Part shown: piece by piece, positions 1-5,715 of the stretch
Layout: each line of letters opens with the position of its first letter
Position numbering within the stretch: the first letter of the stretch is position 1
Origin: an uncultured Fidelibacterota bacterium
Lineage (GTDB): Bacteria > Fidelibacterota > Marinisomatia > Marinisomatales > UBA1611
Assembly (NCBI GenBank): GCA_937893835.1
Contig: CALCSS010000176.1
Span: 1-5,715 of the forward strand
Direction of reading: 5' to 3'
DNA length: 5,715 nt
The notes under the pieces: model-generated
The model's input: only the letters and a program-made list of their open reading frames with translations
Databases searched by the model: none
Told to the model about the DNA's origin: nothing
Translations under genes and position numbers: made by a program

Positions 1-1029
1 ATTTCCGGACCAGTCGCTACCATCCAGCACCTGCTTCTTTGTCCCCAATTCACCTATTGTATATACCGTCCCTGTCTCTAAACCCTCAACAGACCCAGTT
101 GCATCAGGCTCATAGATTATCTCTGCATCCAACAGCAATTGATCGACACTGTTCGTATCATCTCTGGCCTTCATATAATTGAGACCCCATTGAAATATCT
201 CCCCTCTGCCAAATGCCAGTCTCGCAGAGGACACATTTTGCCTATACGTGTAGCCTGACCTGTCCAGGGAAATATATTTCTCTCCAAGGTCATCTGTATC
301 AATGTCAAATGAATATGCCTTGGACAAGTCACCCTGTACCGCACGATTTATCTCACCTTTTAGAAATCGAAAATTGAACCAGCCATAACTAAGATCCAGG
401 TCCATCCCTCGAATTCTTTTCCCGTTCATGGTGTAATTGGAAATTCTAGGGTTAGAGTCACCCATCCTCAATGTTAGAATATCTTTTATTCCTAGCGTAA
501 GACCATAAACATTTCTTGGTTGATATAGATCACTCTCTTGACTCGTCATCTTGAGATTTGTCTTTAGATCCAGCCACTCATAGGCAGATCCTTTGAGGTC
601 TATCGTCATTTTATTGATATTCAGAGTCTGGTCATCGATCTGGTCCATGCTGTTGCTTGACCTGATCCTTCCAGAGTAATTGAGAATGGACTCTTTACCT
701 ATTGCTGAAAAATTCCATTTAGTTGATCCCACTGGTCCGTCAATGACCAGATCGATCTCATGATGTCCAGGGTCTATGTCTTCAAGCAGACAACTGACCA
801 TATCAGAGTCTACGTAGGCCTGATCCGTCACATCCACTCCATCCAACATGACCCTGACCGAATTAGCGTTAAGGTTGTTAACACCTATCAATGACGCAGC
901 TATCAAAACGTTGTCACCGTTGATCTCTGAATTAGGCTCAGGGCTCATGATCAGAACACCCGTCTGAGCTAAGATGGCACTGATCAGAGAAAAAGCAGCT
1001 ATGAATGCTTTTATTGGTCTATGTATCAT
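1..1029 (-). CDS. Exported Ig-like domain protein, probable outer-membrane beta-barrel (partial, C-terminus off the left edge)
   Basis: The frame is open from an ATG at 1029 to the window edge, giving 343 residues with no stop. Residues 1-21 form a signal peptide (basic MIHRPIK, then a hydrophobic stretch ending ILA before QTG). Residues about 23-110 look like one bacterial Ig-like beta-sandwich: a SPEPNSEI opening, an alternating strand, then a VRVMLDGVDVT strand-turn. Beyond about 115 the chain is a run of amphipathic strands rich in aromatics and Arg/Lys, with charged turns such as MGDSNPRISNY, GKRIRGMDL and FLKGEINRAVQG. This fits a surface or outer-membrane barrel, but I do not recognise a named family. 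The start is only 4 nt past the fecR-like stop, with a weak AGAGA upstream, so translation is probably coupled. The ORF, signal peptide and Ig-like region are seen; the barrel is inferred. It could instead be a long secreted beta-rich protein. Confidence 0.8.
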   Translation of the reverse strand, partial: MIHRPIKAFIAAFSLISAILAQTGVLIMSPEPNSEINGDNVLIAASLIGVNNLNANSVRVMLDGVDVTDQAYVDSDMVSCLLEDIDPGHHEIDLVIDGPVGSTKWNFSAIGKESILNYSGRIRSSNSMDQIDDQTLNINKMTIDLKGSAYEWLDLKTNLKMTSQESDLYQPRNVYGLTLGIKDILTLRMGDSNPRISNYTMNGKRIRGMDLDLSYGWFNFRFLKGEINRAVQGDLSKAYSFDIDTDDLGEKYISLDRSGYTYRQNVSSARLAFGRGEIFQWGLNYMKARDDTNSVDQLLLDAEIIYEPDATGSVEGLETGTVYTIGELGTKKQVLDGSDWSGN

Positions 1030-1033
1030 TTCT

Positions 1034-1705
1034 CTATTGGAATTTGATCAGGATCTCTTTGAGGTTCCCGTCTGCGTCCTCTATCTCAAAGCGTAGTTCT
1101 TGAGTCTGGGGCTCTATGCTTGCTTCCTCAAAACCCTCTAGGTCCTCGCTCGTTGTCTGAGCTACCTCCAAAGATCCTTCAGGCGTCGACGTTGCCGTCT
1201 CTCCTTCCTGGACCTCTGTTGATTCACCCGTAATAGAGTTTGTCACCTCGACCAAACCCTCGATCAACGTGAATGAGTCACCTGTGGATGGGTCAGACTC
1301 AATGGCCAATTCAGTACCTTTTACAGATGCAACCGACGTCGGGGTTGAAATCCTAAATTCTTTTCCTTTTTGTGGTTTTACATTTGCAGCAACTCTACCG
1401 TATTTGATATCCAGAGATTTATTGATCTTGGAACCAGATCGATCTCCAAGTATGGTGAGGTCAGAGTTTCCAAGCATCTTGACAACTGTCTTATCATCAA
1501 GATACATTATTGCAACAAATCCATTCTTTCCTGTCTTGATCTTGTCTTGATCACTAAGTGGAGATCCCGGTTGCAATGCCTGCGCAGAGCTCAGACCTTT
1601 GTATATGACAGATACATCACCCTTTGTCTTTATGGCAATCGCGACCTTTGACGAGGCAAGGAGAAATGTGCTGTACATTATCAATGTAACAATGAATCTG
1701 ATCAT
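1034..1705 (-). CDS. Exported FecR-domain protein
   Basis: This 223-residue protein has an N-terminal signal peptide or anchor (residues 1 to about 24, MIRF then a hydrophobic run). A FecR domain follows at about 50-155: DKIKTGKNG (54-62), an LDDKTVVKML strand (69-78), GRVAANVK (103-110), the diagnostic STPTSVASVKGTEL (120-133), and an EGLVEV strand. Residues about 160-200 form an acidic, Ser/Thr-rich linker. The last 20 or so residues (LRFEIEDADGN, then EILIKF) look like a beta-hairpin. FecR domains are best known from an inner-membrane anti-sigma regulator of iron-citrate uptake, but many stand-alone exported FecR proteins have no known role. No ECF sigma factor or TonB receptor lies nearby, so a structural or sensing envelope role is more likely. 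The ATG at 1705 overlaps the upstream stop as ATGA and has a GAGG site 7 nt upstream (1713-1716), which supports this start. Confidence 0.88.
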   Translation of the reverse strand: MIRFIVTLIMYSTFLLASSKVAIAIKTKGDVSVIYKGLSSAQALQPGSPLSDQDKIKTGKNGFVAIMYLDDKTVVKMLGNSDLTILGDRSGSKINKSLDIKYGRVAANVKPQKGKEFRISTPTSVASVKGTELAIESDPSTGDSFTLIEGLVEVTNSITGESTEVQEGETATSTPEGSLEVAQTTSEDLEGFEEASIEPQTQELRFEIEDADGNLKEILIKFQ

Positions 1706-2928
1706 TCTATGACCTCAACACTTATTACCTCCATAGGGCGGTATGTTTGATTCCCATCTCCATCCTCTATTGGTACTCCCGATGAGACCAAGGATTGAGC
1801 CACTGATATATCTATGCTCTCTCCATTCAAAGTAATATTACCATTGGCAACCATACCGGCAACCTGACCACCTGAGCCAAACATTCTATTTGCAAGGTCG
1901 TCACCAATGATGGTACGTAATAATATTCCAACAGGAGTTGTATCTCCCGTGTCATTATCATCCGAAGTGGTAAAATCCTTTATCTTGAAGGCTCTGATGT
2001 CACTTAATAACTGCTCAACTCCAGAGGTGGTGACAAGATCTTTTCTTATCTGCCATACGTAGACCTTTCCAGGCTCCAGGTCACCTCCATCTGTAGGATA
2101 TTGAAAGGTGGTCATACCATATCCAATTTGTTGAAATCCCAGTGACTGGTCTAGCGGAAGTCTAGTGACAGACTCAATGGCCTGGTCTATCGATGAATGT
2201 TCATCAGACCTGAACTCTGCGACCCTCACGTAATACTCACAGCCACTTTCACCCGTATTGGGGTTCACGTAATTGCATGGATCGGACTCCCATTGAAAGA
2301 CAGGGTACGATGTGTAGACCTCGTTTATAGTTGTATCCGCCAATATTCCTCCAGGAGAAACAAGTTGGAGCAATGTAGGATTAGAGATATTGAGAATATC
2401 CTCACTCAAGATCTGTTCTCCATTTTCTGCTGTCGCTGTGACACGGAAAGTATATATTCCATTGGGGAGTTGCCCCGTCTGAACAATGGAACTCATCATC
2501 TGTTCTGCCTCCGACAGATCCATCTGCTCAGAGATCTCCATATCTAGTTCCACTGGATTTCCACTAACATCAAATAAGACATCCGTAGAGAGATTTAGAT
2601 CCATATTGGATAGGAAGATTGGATCTGTGAGTTGCAGAGGCTGGACCGTCTCAACCTTCACCAAGGTCTCATTGTTCACAGACAGAGCATCCGAGTCAAT
2701 AATGATCTCAAACTCTATGCCAACCTCAACCTGGTCTGGGGCTCCGTCCTCACGTCTTAGCTCTGCCATGAAGATCGGCATGTTGGACTCACCCGTATTG
2801 ATATCGACCATACTTAGGTAGTAGGTGACATAGGGGGTCCAGGTGACATTAAATTCTATCTGAGCAAAGCAGATAGAGATACCAACCAATGAAAAAAATG
2901 ATCTTTTTATTATGTTATGAATTCTCAT
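1702..2928 (-). CDS. Exported beta-sandwich (FN3-like) protein of unknown function
   Basis: The 408-residue protein starts at the ATG at 2928. An in-frame TTG at 2949 would add seven residues, but it puts extra sequence before the basic n-region and lies at the likely transcription start. Residues 1-22 form a signal peptide (RIHNIIKR, hydrophobic core, ICFA before QIEF); C20 is not in a lipobox. Residues about 25-185 hold acidic beta-rich sequence ending in LPNGIYTFRVTA, a typical last-strand pattern. Residues about 186-318 resemble an FN3-like domain common in surface proteins: LVSPGG, YPVFQWESDPC, YYVRVAEF, then LEPGKVYVWQIR. C218 and C230 may form a disulfide after export. An acidic linker (about 320-331) leads to a Gly/Asn-rich tail. 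No enzyme motif is visible. It is the first gene of the three-gene envelope cluster. Its role is unknown; adhesion, scaffold or binding of a partner protein are all possible. Confidence 0.82.
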   Translation of the reverse strand: MRIHNIIKRSFFSLVGISICFAQIEFNVTWTPYVTYYLSMVDINTGESNMPIFMAELRREDGAPDQVEVGIEFEIIIDSDALSVNNETLVKVETVQPLQLTDPIFLSNMDLNLSTDVLFDVSGNPVELDMEISEQMDLSEAEQMMSSIVQTGQLPNGIYTFRVTATAENGEQILSEDILNISNPTLLQLVSPGGILADTTINEVYTSYPVFQWESDPCNYVNPNTGESGCEYYVRVAEFRSDEHSSIDQAIESVTRLPLDQSLGFQQIGYGMTTFQYPTDGGDLEPGKVYVWQIRKDLVTTSGVEQLLSDIRAFKIKDFTTSDDNDTGDTTPVGILLRTIIGDDLANRMFGSGGQVAGMVANGNITLNGESIDISVAQSLVSSGVPIEDGDGNQTYRPMEVISVEVIE

Positions 2929-2955
2929 TAAATGATGAAAGCCAATCAATAGTTC

Positions 2956-2984
2956 TTTAGACCATCAACGTCTTCAGGTCTCAA
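2956..2984 (-). promoter_or_regulatory. Candidate sigma70-type promoter for the envelope gene cluster
   Basis: On the minus strand, TTGAGA (2984-2979) is followed after 17 nt by TCTAAA (2961-2956). These match the -35 and -10 consensus at 5 and 4 of 6 positions with ideal spacing. Transcription would start near 2948, leaving a leader of about 20 nt before the ATG at 2928. It is the only reasonable pair I found between the cspA terminator and this gene. Two six-base boxes can arise by chance, and the organism may use a different consensus. Confidence 0.35.
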
Positions 2985-3006
2985 ACAATAGGACCATATA
3001 TTAATG

Positions 3007-3041
3007 AAAAAAAAGCCACTTCCTAAGGAGTGGCTTTTTTT
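3007..3041 (-). terminator. Rho-independent terminator after cspA, symmetric
   Basis: GCCACT (3015-3020) pairs with AGTGGC (3029-3034), and an inner CC/GG pair extends the stem around a 3-nt loop with one bulged T. Eight A's lie on one side (3007-3014) and seven T's on the other (3035-3041). On the minus strand this gives a GC-rich hairpin followed by a U tract, 14 nt beyond the cspA stop, so it should end the cspA transcript. The mirror-image tracts mean it could also stop plus-strand transcription, though no plus-strand gene is present. Confidence 0.88.
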
Positions 3042-3055
3042 AAATGGAACCAAGA

Positions 3056-3265
3056 TTAAAGTGGATTAACCTTTTTGGCTACAGGTCCTTTAGGACCCTC
3101 ACCTACTTCAAATTCAACTTTCTGGTCTTCTGCAAGAGTCTTGAAGCCCTCCATGAGGATCTCATTCATATGAACGAAATAATCATTCTCTCCTTCTACC
3201 TGAATAAAGCCATAGCCTTTTGAATTATTGAACCATTTTACGGTTCCTTCTTTTTTGTCCGGCAT
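3056..3265 (-). CDS. cspA: Cold-shock domain protein (CspA family)
   Basis: This 69-residue protein is a single cold-shock OB-fold of normal family length. It binds single-stranded RNA and DNA in the cytoplasm and is known in relatives as an RNA chaperone or transcription antiterminator. Visible signatures are GTVKWFNNSKGYGFI with RNP1 (KGYGFIQV, residues 16-23) and RNP2 (YFVHM, 29-33), including the nucleic-acid-contacting aromatics W11, F12, Y18, F20, F30 and H32. The C-terminal strand reads GPKGPVAKKV. The ATG at 3265 has AAAGGA 10 nt upstream (3276-3281). Only 44 nt separate the gene from tRNA-Val, so a long structured cold-shock leader like that of E. coli cspA cannot fit unless transcription begins further upstream. 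A strong terminator follows. The symbol denotes the family; whether it is cold-inducible is unknown. Confidence 0.96.
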   Translation of the reverse strand: MPDKKEGTVKWFNNSKGYGFIQVEGENDYFVHMNEILMEGFKTLAEDQKVEFEVGEGPKGPVAKKVNPL

Positions 3266-3281
3266 TTTCTGTTTTTCCTTT

Positions 3282-3293
3282 AAATAATTATTT
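3282..3293. repeat. Perfect 12-bp AT-only palindrome upstream of cspA
   Basis: AAATAATTATTT equals its own reverse complement. It sits just upstream of the cspA ribosome-binding site, 17 nt before the start codon, in the short gap after tRNA-Val. It might be part of a -10 region or an operator, but AT-only palindromes are common by chance in AT-rich spacers. Confidence 0.3.
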
Positions 3294-3309
3294 TTTCTAA
3301 AAAGTCCAG

Positions 3310-3383
3310 TGGGCGATGAGAGATTCGAACTCCCGACACCTGCGGTGTAAACGCAGTGCTCTAACCAACTGAGCTAATCGCCC
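3310..3383 (-). tRNA. tRNA-Val (anticodon TAC)
   Basis: The 74-nt sequence folds as a complete cloverleaf: acceptor GGGCGAT pairs with ATCGCCC, D arm GCTC/GAGC with a GG-containing loop, anticodon stem CTGCG/CGCAG around loop TTTACAC, a 5-nt variable loop, and T arm GGGAG/CTCTC (one G-U pair) with loop TTCGAAT. The anticodon TAC at 3347-3349 reads GUA and related valine codons. The discriminator base is A at 3310, followed by CTG rather than CCA, so CCA must be added after transcription. It lies 23 nt after the lon stop and 44 nt before cspA on the same strand, with no terminator on either side. Confidence 0.97.
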
Positions 3384-3393
3384 ATATAATGGG
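3381..3393 (-). other. Small hairpin spanning the tRNA-Val 5' processing site
   Basis: On the minus strand CCCAT (3393-3389), TAT, ATGGG (3385-3381) form a 5-bp stem with a 3-nt loop. The last three bases of the stem are the first three bases of the mature tRNA, so the RNase P cut (between 3384 and 3383) falls inside it. It may compete weakly with the acceptor stem. The competing 7-bp acceptor stem is longer, so any effect is probably small. Confidence 0.3.
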
Positions 3394-3406
3394 TCGGGAA
3401 TATTAA

Positions 3407-5715
3407 TTATTTCTTCGACGAATTATTAGATTTTTTTACACTAGAATAAATTTCTGAAACAGCGACCTTTAGAACATCTTTTATCTCCTTTGCAAAATGA
3501 AAGACCATGTCTTTTGCAACATTGGGAGGCACATCCTCAAGGTCTTTTCTATTGTGTTCAGGTAGAATAACCTCCTTGATCCCAGATCGATGTGCGGCTG
3601 TTACTTTTTCTTTGACACCGCCAATGGGCAGTACATTTCCTCTGAGTGTTATCTCACCTGTCATGGCCACTTTTTCCTTTACTGATACACCAGAAAGAAG
3701 CGACACCAGTGAGGTGACCATACTCACACCTGCTGATGGTCCATCCTTTGGGATCGCACCCGCAGGGACGTGAACGTGAATATCTGATTTTTCATTGAAC
3801 TCGGGATCTATTCCTAAATGATCTGCATTGGCCCTTACAAAGGTCAAGGCTGCTGTTGCAGATTCTTTCATGACATCTCCCAACTGACCAGTGAGGGTCA
3901 ATTTACCCTTACCATTCATCTTTGTGGATTCCACAAATAAGATATCGCCCCCTGCAGCGGTCCAGGCAAGACCTGTGACCACACCTGGCTTTGTGGATCT
4001 CTCTGCCAGCTCAGAATAAAATCTTGGAGCACCCAAATAATTCCCTACCTGCTTTTTCGTTATCTTTATCTTATCAAATTTTGACTCAACCAGATCACGA
4101 GCCACCTTTCTAAGAACATTGGCAACCTCTCTTTCTAGATTTCTTACACCAGCTTCTCTAGTATAGGAACGAACTAATTCCTTTATGGAAGACAGGTCAA
4201 ATGAGACCTGACCTTTGGTAAGACCATTCTCTTCAATTTGCTTTGGCAGGATATGCCTCTTTGCGATCTGTATTTTCTCATCTTCTATATACCCAGTGAA
4301 GTCAAGTATCTCCATCCTGTCTCTGAGTGCCGGTGGAATGGCGTCTTGATAGTTTGCTGTCGAGATGAACATCACATTGCTGAGATCAAAGTCTACCTCA
4401 AGGTAGTGGTCACTGAAAGAATGGTTTTGTTCAGGGTCCAAGACCTCCAACAATGCAGATGATGGATCGCCTCTAAAGTCTGAACCCAATTTGTCGATCT
4501 CATCAAGCATGAACACTGGATTATTCTTACCTGCCTTTTTAATACTTTGGATAACGCGTCCAGGCAATGCTCCAATATAGGTTCGCCTGTGCCCGCGTAT
4601 CTCTGCCTCATCACGAACGCCACCTAGGGAAAGTCGAACAAATTCTCTACCCATTGCACGGGCAATTGATTTACCTAAAGAGGTCTTTCCTACCCCTGGA
4701 GGTCCTCCAAAACATAAAATAGGACCACGGACCGTTCCGCTTGGATCTTTCTTCTGCTTTAAGTTCCTGACCGCGAGATATTCAATTATTCGTTCCTTTA
4801 CCTTATCAAGACCATAGTGATCTTCGTCAAGGATCTTCTTTGCCTCTTTCAGGTCAATACGATCTTCAGACTTGTCACTCCATGGTAGATCCACCAACCA
4901 CTCGATATAGGTTCTAGACACATTATATTCAGGGGATTGGGTCGGGATCCTTGATAATCTGTCCAACTCTTTCATGGCCACCTTTTCTGACTCTTCGGGC
5001 ATTTTTGCGGCCTTGATCTTATCCTCTAACTCATTGATCTCAACTGTTCCCTCGTCCTCTCCAAGTTCTTTTTTAATGGCCTTCATCTGTTCTCTGAGGT
5101 AGTACTCTCGCTGTGTCTTGGTAATTTCGTCATGCACCTCAGATTGGATCTCTTCTCCTAATTTGATTCGCTGTATCTCACGAGATATAAGATTTAATGC
5201 CTTTTCAATTCGCCTCTTGATGTTTAACTCTTCCAGAATCTCCTGCTTTTCTTGATTTGAGATGGTAATGACCGAAATTGCACGGTCAGTTAATCGATTA
5301 GGCTTCTGGATGTTCTTTAACATTCCAGAGTGTTCCTCAGTGAGGTTAGGTGCGACCTTCATGAGATCCTCAAATGTCTGCCTGAGGTTATTGGTCAACG
5401 CATCCAGCTCTAGTTGGTCTGAAATGGGCTCATCAATCATTGACTCAACTGCAGCCGTAAAGTAAGGCTCCTTGGACGTATATTCTAAGATCTTGACCCT
5501 GGAGATCCCTTGGACTATTGCTGACTTGCTATTGTCTGGCATGTCAAATACTTTCAACACCTGGGCGAGTGTTCCATAAGCATACAGATCCTCTGGCTTT
5601 GGATCCTCGATCGAACCATCTTCCTGAGCAACAACAACGATATAACGCTTTTCAGTACCTAGCTCATTGATAAGTTTTAGGCTTCGATCCCTACCAATAT
5701 ATATGGGAATAACCT
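3407..5715 (-). CDS. lon: ATP-dependent Lon protease (LonA), N-terminus off the right edge
   Basis: The frame is open from the window edge to TAA at 3407, giving 768 visible residues; the GTG at 5560 is internal. The first visible residues, VIPIYIGRDRSLKLI, match the early N-terminal domain of LonA, where E. coli Lon has about 25 residues before this point. The N domain is followed by the coiled-coil segment QREYYLREQMKAIKKELGE (201-219), then the AAA+ module with Walker A GPPGVGKT (337-344) and Walker B with D404-E405 in FMLDEIDKLG. The protease domain carries catalytic Ser660 (GPSAG, codon 3734-3736) and Lys703 (second Lys of GGVKEK), 43 residues apart as in E. coli Lon. The protein forms a cytoplasmic hexamer that unfolds and degrades misfolded and regulatory proteins with ATP. 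It ends in a short Ser/Lys/Asn-rich tail. No frameshift is seen, and no terminator is visible before tRNA-Val. Confidence 0.98.
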   Translation of the reverse strand, partial: VIPIYIGRDRSLKLINELGTEKRYIVVVAQEDGSIEDPKPEDLYAYGTLAQVLKVFDMPDNSKSAIVQGISRVKILEYTSKEPYFTAAVESMIDEPISDQLELDALTNNLRQTFEDLMKVAPNLTEEHSGMLKNIQKPNRLTDRAISVITISNQEKQEILEELNIKRRIEKALNLISREIQRIKLGEEIQSEVHDEITKTQREYYLREQMKAIKKELGEDEGTVEINELEDKIKAAKMPEESEKVAMKELDRLSRIPTQSPEYNVSRTYIEWLVDLPWSDKSEDRIDLKEAKKILDEDHYGLDKVKERIIEYLAVRNLKQKKDPSGTVRGPILCFGGPPGVGKTSLGKSIARAMGREFVRLSLGGVRDEAEIRGHRRTYIGALPGRVIQSIKKAGKNNPVFMLDEIDKLGSDFRGDPSSALLEVLDPEQNHSFSDHYLEVDFDLSNVMFISTANYQDAIPPALRDRMEILDFTGYIEDEKIQIAKRHILPKQIEENGLTKGQVSFDLSSIKELVRSYTREAGVRNLEREVANVLRKVARDLVESKFDKIKITKKQVGNYLGAPRFYSELAERSTKPGVVTGLAWTAAGGDILFVESTKMNGKGKLTLTGQLGDVMKESATAALTFVRANADHLGIDPEFNEKSDIHVHVPAGAIPKDGPSAGVSMVTSLVSLLSGVSVKEKVAMTGEITLRGNVLPIGGVKEKVTAAHRSGIKEVILPEHNRKDLEDVPPNVAKDMVFHFAKEIKDVLKVAVSEIYSSVKKSNNSSKK

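Noticed and set aside
1269..2821. Several plus-strand open frames (67-116 residues) opposite the envelope genes
   Set aside because: They lie wholly inside well-supported minus-strand genes, show no domain, signal peptide or convincing ribosome site, and have the composition of antisense shadows.
2870..2872. Lipoprotein signal at C20 of the first envelope protein
   Set aside because: The residues before the cysteine (GISI) do not fit a lipobox, which needs a small residue at -1; an ordinary signal peptidase I site follows at A22.
1702..2928. The pentapeptide NTGES occurs twice (residues 44-48 and 224-228), with a similar ITGES in the FecR protein
   Set aside because: The flanking sequences do not align, so this is more likely a common turn motif than a true repeat.
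3007..3041. Possible attenuator or riboswitch for the downstream envelope genes
   Set aside because: The hairpin has a simple terminator form right after the cspA stop, and no alternative antiterminator pairing or aptamer-like structure is visible.
3310..3383. tRNA as an integration site for a mobile element
   Set aside because: No integrase, no repeated tRNA 3' fragment and no foreign-looking genes lie next to it; both neighbours are housekeeping genes.
4393..4623. A 76-residue minus-strand frame inside lon
   Set aside because: It is an alternative reading frame over the conserved AAA+ region of lon and has no recognisable motif.
5558..5560. GTG as the start codon of lon
   Set aside because: The frame continues upstream to the window edge and encodes conserved LonA N-terminal sequence (VIPIYIGRDRSL), so the GTG is an internal valine.

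Overview
All recognisable genes lie on the minus strand, and the window reads from right to left as lon, tRNA-Val, a cold-shock protein gene, a terminator, and then a three-gene cluster for exported or envelope proteins. Both edges cut genes: lon lacks its N-terminus at the right edge, and the last envelope gene lacks its C-terminus at the left edge. I see no mobile element, CRISPR array, integrase or plus-strand gene. No gene-free stretch exceeds about 130 bases.

The sequence suggests a moderately AT-rich Gram-negative-type bacterium, probably in or near the Fibrobacterota-Chlorobiota-Bacteroidota (FCB) assemblage, for instance a Marinimicrobia (SAR406)-like lineage. The reasons are indirect: the style of the Lon and CspA proteins, weak Shine-Dalgarno sites, exported proteins with glutamine right after the predicted signal-peptide cleavage site, and a family of FN3/Ig-like plus beta-barrel-like envelope proteins. 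This placement is inference and was not tested by any search.

Right half (3056-5715): an apparently intact LonA protease (Walker A, Walker B and the Ser-Lys dyad all present) is followed after 23 nt by tRNA-Val(TAC), then after 44 nt by a single-domain cold-shock protein. No terminator is visible between these three, so read-through from lon is possible. A strong hairpin with A and T tracts on its two sides ends the cspA transcript.

Left half (1-2928): three exported proteins are encoded head to tail with almost no spacing. The first has two or more beta-sandwich (FN3-like) regions. The second is a FecR-domain protein whose ATG overlaps the previous stop as ATGA. The third starts 4 nt after the FecR stop and has an Ig-like N-terminal domain followed by a probable beta-barrel. 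The tight coupling suggests that the three work together at the cell envelope. There is no TonB-dependent receptor or sigma factor in view, so the FecR protein is probably not a classical iron-citrate regulator. The function of this trio cannot be named from sequence alone and it is the least explained part of the window.
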